Below are positions 1 to 6,858 of a stretch of DNA of 21,330 bases, piece by piece. The stretch comes from Oscillospiraceae bacterium (lineage in GTDB: Bacteria; Bacillota; Clostridia; Oscillospirales; Oscillospiraceae). The notes under the pieces were generated by a model. That model had not been told where the DNA came from. It worked only from the letters and a program-made list of their open reading frames with translations, and did no database searches. The stretch spans positions 1 to 21,330 of the forward strand of contig JAHHSH010000029.1 in assembly GCA_020025345.1 (NCBI GenBank), in the 5' to 3' direction. Position 1 is the stretch's first letter; each line of letters opens with the position of its first letter. Made by a program: the position numbers and the translations under genes.

Positions 1-584
1 CCAAGCTGCCCCACGAGCATACGTTCAGCCCGGACTGGAGCAAGGACGAGCAGAATCACTGGCACGCAGCCACCTGCGAGCACAGCGATGTTGTGGCAGA
101 CAAGGCTGCCCATACCTTCGGTGATTGGATGGTGACGGTACAGCCCACCGAAGCGCAGGAAGGTCTGCGCGAGAGGAACTGCACGGCGTGCGGCTTCAAG
201 CAGGAGGAGAGCATTGCCAAGCTGCCCCACGAGCATACGTTCAGCTCGGACTGGAGCAAGGACGAGCAGAACCACTGGCACGCAGCGACCTGCGAGCACA
301 GCAATGAGGTGGCAGACAAGGCCGCTCACACCTACGGCGATTGGAACGTAGTGCGCGAGGCAACTGAGCAGCAGGAAGGCCTGCAGGAGAGAAGCTGCAC
401 GGTGTGCGGCGCCACACAGCAGGTGACGATTGAGAAGCTGCCCACCCAGACACCGCAGAACGATCCGCAGCAGCCCAGCGCACCGCAGACCGGCGACAAC
501 AGCCGTGTGGCGCTGTGGGCGGCAGTGGCTGTGGTAACGGTAGCTGCTTTCGTGATCATGATTGTTTATCGGAAAAGAAGATAA
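1..584 (+). CDS. Sortase-anchored surface protein, C-terminal part (5' end outside window)
   Basis: Open from the window edge (first whole codon at 3) to TAA at 582-584, 193 residues visible. It consists of two complete 72-residue repeats plus the start of a third, then a Pro/Gln-rich linker, the sortase-like motif APQTG followed by DNS, a hydrophobic stretch of about 20 residues and a basic RKRR tail. That is the usual C-terminal order of a protein linked to peptidoglycan by sortase, although the first motif position is Ala, not Leu. Each repeat has an HWH-AATCEH segment, an AHT-GDW segment and a CTxCG segment, so conserved Cys and His recur at fixed positions; this pattern is common in secreted repeat proteins of Firmicutes. 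Metal binding or disulfides are possible, not shown. The ligand is unknown. It converges on rpoN with a shared terminator. Confidence 0.85.
   Translation, partial: KLPHEHTFSPDWSKDEQNHWHAATCEHSDVVADKAAHTFGDWMVTVQPTEAQEGLRERNCTACGFKQEESIAKLPHEHTFSSDWSKDEQNHWHAATCEHSNEVADKAAHTYGDWNVVREATEQQEGLQERSCTVCGATQQVTIEKLPTQTPQNDPQQPSAPQTGDNSRVALWAAVAVVTVAAFVIMIVYRKRR
3..434 (+). repeat. Two tandem 216-bp in-frame coding repeats
   Basis: Units 3-218 and 219-434 are each exactly 216 bp (72 codons), both beginning with codons for KLPHEH; a third copy starts at 435 with KLP and then diverges into the linker. The first part of each unit, coding for HTFS-DWSKDEQNHWHAATCEH, is almost identical at DNA level, while the second part differs at many positions. 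More units presumably lie upstream. Confidence 0.93.
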
Positions 585-623
585 ACGGTCGGCAAGCGCG
601 ATAGACGAACCATATCACTAAAT

Positions 624-659
624 AAAAGACCTTGGAGGAATATTCCTCCAAGGTCTTTT
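624..659. terminator. Bidirectional intrinsic terminator between surface protein and rpoN
   Basis: A perfect 36-bp palindrome: arm 624-641 reads AAAAGACCTTGGAGGAAT and 642-659 is its exact reverse complement. The A/T ends give a U-rich tail in either direction, so it can stop the plus-strand surface gene and the minus-strand rpoN, which converge here. Confidence 0.9.
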
Positions 660-675
660 GCTTATCATGTGGTGT

Positions 676-2040
676 TTACTTGTCCACACGGCGCCCCGTA
701 GTATTGGGGATCCCCAGTTCCTCACGGTACTTGGCCACGGTGCGGCGGGAGATGGCACAGCCGCGCTCTGCCATGATGTTGCACAGCTGCTGGTCGGAGA
801 GAGGCTTTTTTCGATCCTCGGAAGCAATGAGCTTTTTTACAAGCGCCTTGGCACTGTCGGCCGAGGTGTCCTGCGCCTTGGCACTGCCCACGGAACGGGA
901 GAAGAAGTAGGAGAGGGGGAACACGCCGTAGGCGCATTGGAGATGCTTATTTTGCATGGCACGGCTGACCGTGGATTCGTGGAGTTCCAGCGCGCTTGCT
1001 ACATCGCTCAATGTCAGCGGCGCGAGATGACCGGGACCGTGCTCAAAAAAGCTCTGCTGCGCTTGCAGAAGGTACTGCGCACAGCGCAGGAGCGTATTGC
1101 GGCGCTGTTCCACCGCCTGCATGACCTGCTTGGCCTGCCGGATCTTGTCTGCGAGATAAGATTGAACTTCCTCGTTGTCCGGGTTTTCCTGCAGCATACG
1201 GGCATAGTAGCTGCTGATGTGGAGCGAGGGAAAGAAGCTGTCGTTAAGCTGCAGCTCCGGCCCGTTGGGGCCGGAGAGAACCGTCAGATCGGGGATCAGA
1301 TAGACAGCCCTTTGCACTGGGGCATAGGCGGCGGACGGACGGGGATTGAGCGCGCGAATCAGATTGCAGGCTTCCTTCACTTGCGAGACGGAGCAGCGCA
1401 GTTTTTTGGCGATGAGCCCGTAGTGGAATTTGGCCACGTCTTCCAGATGGTTGCGGGCAATATCCAGCGCAATATGCTGCAAAGGATGGTGGACACGCCG
1501 CAGCTGCAGACAGAGGGACTCCCCTAAATCGCGGCCGGCAATGCCAGCCGGTTCCAATTGCTGTAAAATGTCCAGTGCCTGCTGCAAAAGGGGCTCTGAC
1601 ACGCCGGTGGAAGCGGAAATGTCGGAGAGCGGCTCGTCCAGCCGTCCGGCACTGTCGAGACTTTCAATGAGAAGAACGGCAGCCTGGAGGAGCTGTCCGG
1701 AGAGGTGTAGTGGTTCCAGCTGCTCCATCAGAACATCCTGTAAGGTCTCCTGCTGCTCTTCCACAGCGCCGCAGTCATGGGGGAATTCATCCTCGTCATC
1801 TTGCGTGCGCTCCTGCCGAAAATGGGATTGGCGATCTTCGCGGTCAATCCATTCCGCTTCGCGGCACAACTGGCGATCCCTGTCGGAGCGAGGGTCTGTC
1901 AGTTCCAGTACGGGATTTTCCTGAGCGGTATTTTCTATGTAGTCCAGCAGCTCCTGCGATCCCATCTGTAGAACCCGAAGCGTTTGAATCATCTGAGGGG
2001 ACAGAATTTGCTCCTGCTTTTGTGTGAGTGTGATATCCAA
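676..2040 (-). CDS. rpoN: RNA polymerase sigma-54 factor
   Basis: 454 residues, normal for RpoN. Region I at the N-terminus is Gln/Leu-rich (LTQKQEQILSPQMIQTLRVL), as needed for holding the closed complex until an activator acts. A core-binding domain follows, then a helix-turn-helix (LHESTVSRAMQNK) and, close to the C-terminus, a good RpoN box (SRRTVAKYREELGIP) that reads the -24 element. I chose a TTG start at 2040: the sequence AAAGGAGG lies 8 bases upstream, the protein then starts LDITLTQKQEQ as in the family, and the codons further upstream in this frame look non-coding. It directs polymerase to -24/-12 promoters and requires an AAA+ activator; such an activator is encoded divergently next door. 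Essentially certain. Confidence 0.97.
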   Translation of the reverse strand: MDITLTQKQEQILSPQMIQTLRVLQMGSQELLDYIENTAQENPVLELTDPRSDRDRQLCREAEWIDREDRQSHFRQERTQDDEDEFPHDCGAVEEQQETLQDVLMEQLEPLHLSGQLLQAAVLLIESLDSAGRLDEPLSDISASTGVSEPLLQQALDILQQLEPAGIAGRDLGESLCLQLRRVHHPLQHIALDIARNHLEDVAKFHYGLIAKKLRCSVSQVKEACNLIRALNPRPSAAYAPVQRAVYLIPDLTVLSGPNGPELQLNDSFFPSLHISSYYARMLQENPDNEEVQSYLADKIRQAKQVMQAVEQRRNTLLRCAQYLLQAQQSFFEHGPGHLAPLTLSDVASALELHESTVSRAMQNKHLQCAYGVFPLSYFFSRSVGSAKAQDTSADSAKALVKKLIASEDRKKPLSDQQLCNIMAERGCAISRRTVAKYREELGIPNTTGRRVDK

Positions 2041-2103
2041 GCTGTCGCCCTCCTTTCGGCATTTTGTAGGTGTTCCCCTGTGGGAAATCCAAGAATTGTG
2101 GTT

Positions 2104-2133
2104 ATTATACCATATATAATAGGAAAATGCCAC
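2104..2133 (-). promoter_or_regulatory. Probable sigma-A promoter of rpoN
   Basis: On the minus strand, a perfect -10 TATAAT (2104-2109) with GTGGCA (2128-2133) 18 bases upstream as a weak -35. It lies about 64 bases before the rpoN start codon. The -10 is clear; the -35 is tentative. Confidence 0.5.
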
Positions 2134-2171
2134 GGCAACAAGAGAATTTCCTTCCTGTGGGAGGGGGAGTC

Positions 2172-2200
2172 TTGCAAAGGACGGTGGGATATTATAAAAT
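2172..2200 (+). promoter_or_regulatory. Probable sigma-A promoter of the sigma-54 activator gene
   Basis: TTGCAA (2172-2177), 17-base spacer, TAAAAT (2195-2200), about 67 bases before the chosen start at 2267. Spacing is ideal and each box has one or two mismatches to consensus. Confidence 0.5.
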
Positions 2201-2266
2201 AGAACCTCAACAGGAAAAGATCCTTGCAAAAAATGGAAATCTGTGAGAAAGGGGCGGGAGTTCACT

Positions 2267-4081
2267 GTGGATATTCTGGAGAGCGTGCTGGACAGTTCGT
2301 CACACGCTATTTTTACACTGGACCACGAGGGAATCGTGACCCATATCAATCATCAGGCCAAGGAGCGCTTTGGCCTTTTTAATCACAGCCAACAATCGCA
2401 TGGAGCAGGACGGCTGGAGCCGGGAGATCTGGTGATGCTGGCGACCACAGCGATGGGTGCCGATGACGGCGGATTGCAGCAGGAGGATCTGGCTGTGCTG
2501 GGTATTCACGATAAGAAGATTCAGCCGGGAGATCTGGTGGCTGCGGTGGGCGTTTTTCAGGACGATACGGCACCTCGTCCCGTCTATAAGGCGCTGCGGC
2601 GCCGGGATGCCTCGACACTTCAAATGGATGTGAACTGGCAGGGACACATTATTCAGGTGGCAATGAACGGCAGTGAGGCCTCCGTCACCGTGGACGGTGT
2701 GCGTTATGCCATCAGCTATTTCATGTCGATCTGTCAGCTGGTGGTGCTGGACCACGAGACCGGCGCAGTGAAATTCTGGCAGGAAAAGGGTTACTCCGCC
2801 CGAAAAGAGGGGGCAGGCAACCTGCTGCGCGGTGGTTCCTTCGGTGCGAAGAGCCCCGACGGTGAGATGGAGGTTACGGGCTACTATTTCCGGGAGTTCT
2901 TTGAAGGAGAACTCTTTGAGCGGCACTTGCAGGAGGTGCTCTCCGGCGAGACGGATCGCTACGAGGATCAGGAGTACGAGATCAACGGCTACGCTCTTAT
3001 GGCCAGTATCCTGCCGGCACCGGACGAGAAAACCGGCAACGGCGCCATTGTGAAGTTCCGCCGCTTTGAGGATATCAAAGCCACCATTCTGGAGCGCAAC
3101 ACGGCCATTACCGCCGCCGAGCGAAAGTATAAAGAGGCGGAGCAGGATATGCTGACCGACGGCGGCGCGTTTACCTCCCTTTTTGGCAGTTCCACGGTCA
3201 TGGCGGAGGTGAAGCGCTACGCCTACCGGCTCTCGCAGCTGGATTGCAATATCCTCATTACCGGTGAGAGCGGCACGGGTAAGTCGTTCCTGGCCCGGAG
3301 TATTGCCGATGTGCAGCCGCGGCGGGGGCCGTTTATCACGGTGGACTGCTCCACCATTGCGCCGACCCTTTTTGAGAGCGAGATGTTCGGCTATGTGGGC
3401 GGCGCTTTTACCGGAGCCAATCCCAAGGGTAAGGCCGGCTTCTTTGAGGAGGCGGACGGCGGCACCATCTTCCTCGATGAAATCGGCGAGGTGCCGCTGA
3501 ATATTCAGGCCAAGCTCTTGAGCATCATCCAGAATAAAACACTCTGCCGTGTGGGCTCCACGAAGTCCGTTCCGGTGGATGTGCGGATTTTGGCAGCCAC
3601 CAACCGTAACCTCCGGCAGGAGGTAAACGAAGGACTTTTCCGGCAGGATCTCTATTACCGGCTCAGTGCCTTCACGGTGGAGCTGCCGCCGCTGCGGGAG
3701 TGCCAGGAGGATGTGTATTTTCTCATCAATCATCTGATGGATCGTATTCGTGAGAAGTACGGAATGCCGGACAAATGCCTCTCCGGCGAGGCGTTCAGCC
3801 GCCTATTGTCCTACGATTGGCCAGGCAATATCCGGGAGTTGGAGAATGTGCTGGAGCGTGCTGTGGTGCTCTCCGAATCCGACATCATCTATGATGAGCA
3901 CATTCGTCTGGAGCAGGAGCCTGTGCAAATGACGCTGAAAGAGCAGCTCAAGGCGGAGGAAAAAAGGATCATCCGTCGGACATTGGCACAGTGCGGCGGG
4001 AACCGTACTGCGGCGATGGAGCAGCTGGGCCTCTCGAAAACCGTGTTCTACGGCAAACTGAAAGAATACAAAATCAATTGA
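2267..4081 (+). CDS. Sigma-54-dependent enhancer-binding transcriptional activator (PAS-like / AAA+ / Fis-type HTH)
   Basis: 604 residues. The N-terminal ~270 residues are sensory: a PAS-like start (HAIFTLDHEGIVTHIN) and a second region that may be another PAS fold. There is no receiver domain, so it probably senses a ligand or state directly. The AAA+ domain has Walker A GESGTGKS (residues 333-340), the sigma-54 contact loop GAFTGA (379-384), Walker B GTIFLDEIGE, arginine-finger region LFRQDLYYRL and YDWPGNIRELENVLERA. A Fis-like helix-turn-helix (GGNRTAAMEQLGLSKTVFY) ends it. The intact GAFTGA loop means it should activate sigma-54 rather than be a sigma-70 regulator of the same family. Start: GTG 2267 has GGAG six bases upstream; GTG 2243 is an in-frame alternative with a poorer ribosome site. 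It is divergent from rpoN and lies directly before the sigma-54 promoter it probably serves. Confidence 0.93.
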   Translation: MDILESVLDSSSHAIFTLDHEGIVTHINHQAKERFGLFNHSQQSHGAGRLEPGDLVMLATTAMGADDGGLQQEDLAVLGIHDKKIQPGDLVAAVGVFQDDTAPRPVYKALRRRDASTLQMDVNWQGHIIQVAMNGSEASVTVDGVRYAISYFMSICQLVVLDHETGAVKFWQEKGYSARKEGAGNLLRGGSFGAKSPDGEMEVTGYYFREFFEGELFERHLQEVLSGETDRYEDQEYEINGYALMASILPAPDEKTGNGAIVKFRRFEDIKATILERNTAITAAERKYKEAEQDMLTDGGAFTSLFGSSTVMAEVKRYAYRLSQLDCNILITGESGTGKSFLARSIADVQPRRGPFITVDCSTIAPTLFESEMFGYVGGAFTGANPKGKAGFFEEADGGTIFLDEIGEVPLNIQAKLLSIIQNKTLCRVGSTKSVPVDVRILAATNRNLRQEVNEGLFRQDLYYRLSAFTVELPPLRECQEDVYFLINHLMDRIREKYGMPDKCLSGEAFSRLLSYDWPGNIRELENVLERAVVLSESDIIYDEHIRLEQEPVQMTLKEQLKAEEKRIIRRTLAQCGGNRTAAMEQLGLSKTVFYGKLKEYKIN

Positions 4082-4085
4082 GAAA

Positions 4086-4101
4086 GTTCGGTTTTTTGAA
4101 C
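4086..4101. promoter_or_regulatory. Putative upstream activating site 1
   Basis: A 16-bp dyad GTTC-N8-GAAC four bases after the activator stop codon. Compared with the reverse complement of site 2 (4126-4141) it matches at 14 of 16 positions. Centre about 220 bp before the expected start of the sigma-54 transcript, a normal range for enhancer-type sites. Binding by the neighbouring activator is inferred. Confidence 0.65.
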
Positions 4102-4125
4102 TGTGTCCCGAAAATGGGAATTGTA

Positions 4126-4141
4126 GTTCTGAAAACCGAAC
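4126..4141. promoter_or_regulatory. Putative upstream activating site 2
   Basis: Second GTTC-N8-GAAC dyad, centre 40 bp from site 1 (close to four helical turns, same face) and in opposite orientation. Because of that orientation the outer parts, AAAGTTCGGTTTT (4083-4095) and AAAACCGAACTTT (4132-4144), are perfect complements, and 4142-4147 is a T run, so the same DNA could also act as a terminator for the activator gene. Confidence 0.65.
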
Positions 4142-4287
4142 TTTTTTGATAGAAAATGGAAAATGCATAGAAAATATTCTCATAGTACACAGAAAAAGGG
4201 GCGGATTTAGGCGGAGCATAGACGAATATGTCAAAAAATGCTGTATGAGTTTGTGAGGTTATCTAATGTTTTAACGTAAATGGGTAA

Positions 4288-4304
4288 TTGGCACGAAGTT
4301 CGCA
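4288..4304 (+). promoter_or_regulatory. Sigma-54 (-24/-12) promoter of the dapF-like operon
   Basis: TTGGCACG (4288-4295) is a full match to the -24 element; four bases later TCGCA (4300-4304) matches the -12 TTGCA with one mismatch. The invariant GG and GC are separated by exactly 10 bases. Transcription should begin near 4315, giving a leader of about 50 bases. The region between the activating sites and the promoter is A+T-rich, which would help looping. Confidence 0.85.
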
Positions 4305-4365
4305 TATATAAGAAAGTGAGCGGATCGCCCAAGGGGCACCGTCAAAGGAAGGAGCAAACAGCGCT

Positions 4366-5208
4366 ATGGACTTTTGGAAAATGAACGGAGCCGGCAACGA
4401 CTTTGTGGTCATCAATAACATGAATGGGGAGATTCCTCAGGCACAGTATGGTACCATTGCCAAGACGCTCTGTGAGCGGCATCTTTCCATCGGATCGGAC
4501 GGAATGATGTTCGTAGAACGGGCACACGGTGATGCGGATTATCGGATGGCTTTCTACAACTCTGATGGCAGCATGGGAGAGATGTGCGGCAACGGTGCCC
4601 GCTGTATCTGCCGCTACGGCTACGAGGTCGGTTTGGCCGGCGATGTGCAGCGGGTAGAAACGACTGCCGGTGTAGTGATCGGCTATCGTATTGACAAGCG
4701 ACTCTATAAGGTTCGGCTGAACGATCCCACGCTGATCAAGCTGGATTACCCGGTAGAGGTCGACGGCAAGGAGTATGCATGCAGTTATGTGGAACTGGGC
4801 AATCCCAGTATCCCTCACGCGGTAGTTCCGATTTCGGGACTCGCCGAGTATCCCCGGCAGGAGCTGTTCGAGCTGGGACGGAAGCTGCGGAACCATCCGG
4901 CCTTCCCCAAGGGGGCCAACGTGAACTTCTACGAGATCACCGGAGAGGACGAGGTGCTGGAGCGCACCTATGAGCGCGGCGTGGAAGACTTCACCTACGC
5001 CTGCGGTACCGGTACCGGTTCTCTTGTGACCGTGTTGACGCTGCAGGGAAAGGTCAGCGGCAGCAACGTCCGGGTCAACATGACCGGTGGACAGCTGGTC
5101 ATCGACATCGACCGCAAGGGCGACGTCATTGAAAACCTGTATCTCACCGGCCCCACCAATGTGGTGGCTAAGGGACAGGTGACAGATGAGGAATTGCTCC
5201 TCGATTAA
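4366..5208 (+). CDS. dapF: Diaminopimelate epimerase-family protein (DapF fold)
   Basis: 280 residues, the usual DapF length. The cofactor-free two-base epimerase signature is present: Cys74 in MCGNGARC and Cys213 in ACGTGTGS, with N-terminal MDFWKMNGAGNDFVVI, FYNSDGS and the YERG motif before the second Cys. Canonical DapF interconverts LL- and meso-diaminopimelate for lysine and wall synthesis. Divergent points: the second active-site segment reads ERGVEDFTYACGTGTGS where DapF normally has a GET-LACGTGACA-like string. Some DapF-fold proteins racemise other amino acids, so the substrate may not be diaminopimelate. It is the first gene after the sigma-54 promoter, an unusual place for a biosynthetic dapF. 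The ribosome site AAGGAAGGAG is about 11 bases before ATG. Confidence 0.88.
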   Translation: MDFWKMNGAGNDFVVINNMNGEIPQAQYGTIAKTLCERHLSIGSDGMMFVERAHGDADYRMAFYNSDGSMGEMCGNGARCICRYGYEVGLAGDVQRVETTAGVVIGYRIDKRLYKVRLNDPTLIKLDYPVEVDGKEYACSYVELGNPSIPHAVVPISGLAEYPRQELFELGRKLRNHPAFPKGANVNFYEITGEDEVLERTYERGVEDFTYACGTGTGSLVTVLTLQGKVSGSNVRVNMTGGQLVIDIDRKGDVIENLYLTGPTNVVAKGQVTDEELLLD

Positions 5209-5213
5209 AAGTG

Positions 5214-5242
5214 TATGTAAGCAGAGAAAAGAGCTTTACATA
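5214..5242 (+). other. Small hairpin between the epimerase and symporter genes
   Basis: TATGTAAGC (5214-5222) pairs with GCTTTACATA (5233-5242) with one bulged T. No U-tract follows, so it is not a terminator; it may influence processing or relative expression in the operon. Confidence 0.35.
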
Positions 5243-5303
5243 AAAAGAAAATGTCTCAACAAAAAAACGAAATCAACCAAATTCTGTTAGGAGGAATTAA
5301 GCA

Positions 5304-6572
5304 ATGGAAAAGAAATCCGTTATGAAAAACTATGCGTTCCTGGCAATTATGCTGGGTTCCATGGTGCTGGGCTGTATCTTCGGCTGGTTGGCTCCCGAGG
5401 CAGCCAAGAGCATTAAATTTTTGGGTACCGTCTTTATCAACATGATGTTCTGCGTGGTCGTTCCCATGGTGTTTGCTTCTATCTCCAGTTCCGTGGCCTG
5501 CACCAAGAGCCGCAAGCGTGCTGGTAAGATCATGGGCACCACGGTGGGTACCTTCGTGATCACTGGTGCTATCGCCGCTGTGATCATGTTCGTTCTGATG
5601 AAGATCTTCCCTCCCGTACTGTCTGCTTGGTCCAATATTGAGAGCGAGGCTATGGGTGAGCATGCTTCCTTGACCGACATGATCGTCAACTTCTTTACCT
5701 CCAGCGACTTCGTGGGTCTGCTGAGCCGCAAGGCCATGCTGCCCCTGATCGTGTTCTCTGTGCTGTTCGGCTTTGCTACCAACCTGGCCGGCGGTCCCGA
5801 CGGCGTCATCGCCAAGGGCCTGAGCGCACTGACCGATGTCATGATGAAGTTCGTCAACATCATTACCTACTATGCCCCCATCGCTTTCTTCGCTATTTTC
5901 GGCGATTTGATGGCTACCTACGGCTCTGCCATTACCGAGTCCTATGGCCGCGCCATGATGGTGTACTATCCTCTGTGCTTCGTCTACATCTTCACCGCTT
6001 TCCCGCTGTTTGCCTGGTTCGGCGGCGGTAAGCACGGTATTAAGACCATGCTCAAGCACGTTGGTAAGCCCGCCATCGTTTCTCTGGGCACCTGCTCTTC
6101 TGCAGCAACTATTCCCACCAACCTGGCAGAGGCTGAGGAGACCGGCGTTTCCAAGGACGTGGCCGAGATGGTGATTCCTCTGGGCGCTACCATGCACATG
6201 GATGGCTCCTGCTTCTCCTGCGTTTTGAAGATCGCTTTCGTTCTGGGTGTGTTTGGCCAGACTCTGGAGTGGAACCAGCTGCTGCCCATCGTTCTGGTGG
6301 CTGTGCTGTCCTCTGTGGGTATGTCCGGCGTTCCCGGCGGCGGTTACATCGGTGAGTATATCATCTGCTCTATCTTCTTCCCCCAGCAGATCGAAATGGC
6401 TTTCCCCATCCTGGTGGCCATCGGCAACCTGGTGGATCCTCCCGCAACCATGATCAACGCTGCCGGCGACTATGTAGTAACCTATATCGTCTCCCGCTTT
6501 GCCGATGGCAAGGATTGGCTGGATAAGGTGATCGCCGGTAAGAAGGAAACTGTCGCTGTCGAGGAGAAGTAA
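5304..6572 (+). CDS. SLC1/DAACS-family amino acid:cation symporter with altered substrate site
   Basis: 422 residues, hydrophobic throughout, fitting the elevator-type sodium/proton amino acid symporters of the inner membrane. Family landmarks: the serine-rich hairpin GTCSSAATIPTNLAEAEE, PLGATMHMDGSC in the place of the NMDGT sodium motif (residues 296-303), hairpin MSGVPGGGYIGE and helix-8 segment GNLVDPPATMINAAGDY. In aspartate/glutamate carriers the last motif is DxxRTxxN; here the Arg position is Ala381 between Asp378 and Thr382. By family knowledge that Arg holds the side-chain carboxylate, so an acidic amino acid or dicarboxylate is unlikely and a neutral or other amino acid is favoured. 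AGGAGG lies 9 bases before ATG 5304. Second gene of the sigma-54 operon. Confidence 0.9.
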   Translation: MEKKSVMKNYAFLAIMLGSMVLGCIFGWLAPEAAKSIKFLGTVFINMMFCVVVPMVFASISSSVACTKSRKRAGKIMGTTVGTFVITGAIAAVIMFVLMKIFPPVLSAWSNIESEAMGEHASLTDMIVNFFTSSDFVGLLSRKAMLPLIVFSVLFGFATNLAGGPDGVIAKGLSALTDVMMKFVNIITYYAPIAFFAIFGDLMATYGSAITESYGRAMMVYYPLCFVYIFTAFPLFAWFGGGKHGIKTMLKHVGKPAIVSLGTCSSAATIPTNLAEAEETGVSKDVAEMVIPLGATMHMDGSCFSCVLKIAFVLGVFGQTLEWNQLLPIVLVAVLSSVGMSGVPGGGYIGEYIICSIFFPQQIEMAFPILVAIGNLVDPPATMINAAGDYVVTYIVSRFADGKDWLDKVIAGKKETVAVEEK

Positions 6573-6593
6573 AGCTCTCCTTTATGAGACATA

Positions 6594-6647
6594 GGAAAGG
6601 GAAAAGCGGCACACGGTGTGGTTGAGCCGTGTCCGCTTCCCTTCCCC
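6594..6647. other. Long imperfect hairpin after the symporter gene
   Basis: Left arm 6594-6616 (contains AAGCGGCACACGG) pairs with right arm 6627-6647 (CCGTGTCCGCTTCCC...) around a 10-base loop, with two small bulges. There is no T run on the plus strand, so it may be a leaky stop or an mRNA-stabilising 3' structure that uncouples the first two genes from the next three. Confidence 0.55.
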
Positions 6648-6678
6648 AAAAAGACTCAGTCTGCTTTCATAAATAAAT

Positions 6679-6740
6679 GGCGGAAGTAAATCATTTGTAC
6701 GAGAAATTTCTGAAAATATCTGGACGAATGCGGTCGGTAG
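6679..6740 (+). repeat. Diverged intergenic inverted repeat, copy A
   Basis: The reverse complement of these 62 bases aligns to copy B at 7619-7688 with 47 of 59 aligned positions identical and one gap of about 8 bases. Shared blocks include CCGACCG, GATATTTT, CTCGTACA and TGATTTACTTCC. It ends 118 bases before the lipoprotein start codon. Confidence 0.75.
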
Positions 6741-6773
6741 ATCGCTGATCATCCGAGCCTCTACAGGGCGGAA

Positions 6774-6792
6774 ATTAGGGACATGTCCTAAT
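6774..6792. other. Short dyad upstream of the lipoprotein gene
   Basis: ATTAGG (6774-6779) and CCTAAT (6787-6792) flank GACATGT; the centre GGACATGTCC (6779-6788) is itself a perfect palindrome. Could be an operator or a small leader hairpin; no partner is identifiable. Confidence 0.3.
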
Positions 6793-6858
6793 CGACTCCA
6801 CGAAAACACAAATACAAATTCTTACAACTTATCCGGAAATATGGAAGGATACATGATT

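Noticed and set aside
1..434. CRISPR-like or transposon-like direct repeats at the window start
   Set aside because: The 216-bp units are contiguous, in frame and protein-coding.
2300..3733. Minus-strand open frame of 477 residues opposite the sigma-54 activator
   Set aside because: Antisense shadow of a gene with clear AAA+ motifs; no ribosome site or family match.
6727..6745. GG-N10-GC string inside repeat copy A as an internal sigma-54 promoter
   Set aside because: Only the GG/GC core fits; the -24 sequence does not resemble TGGCAC.
6582..6809. Possible small gene (75 residues, minus strand) in the gap before the lipoprotein
   Set aside because: No ribosome site, it overlaps the long hairpin and repeat copy A, and the matching region of copy B carries an 8-base gap that shifts the frame.
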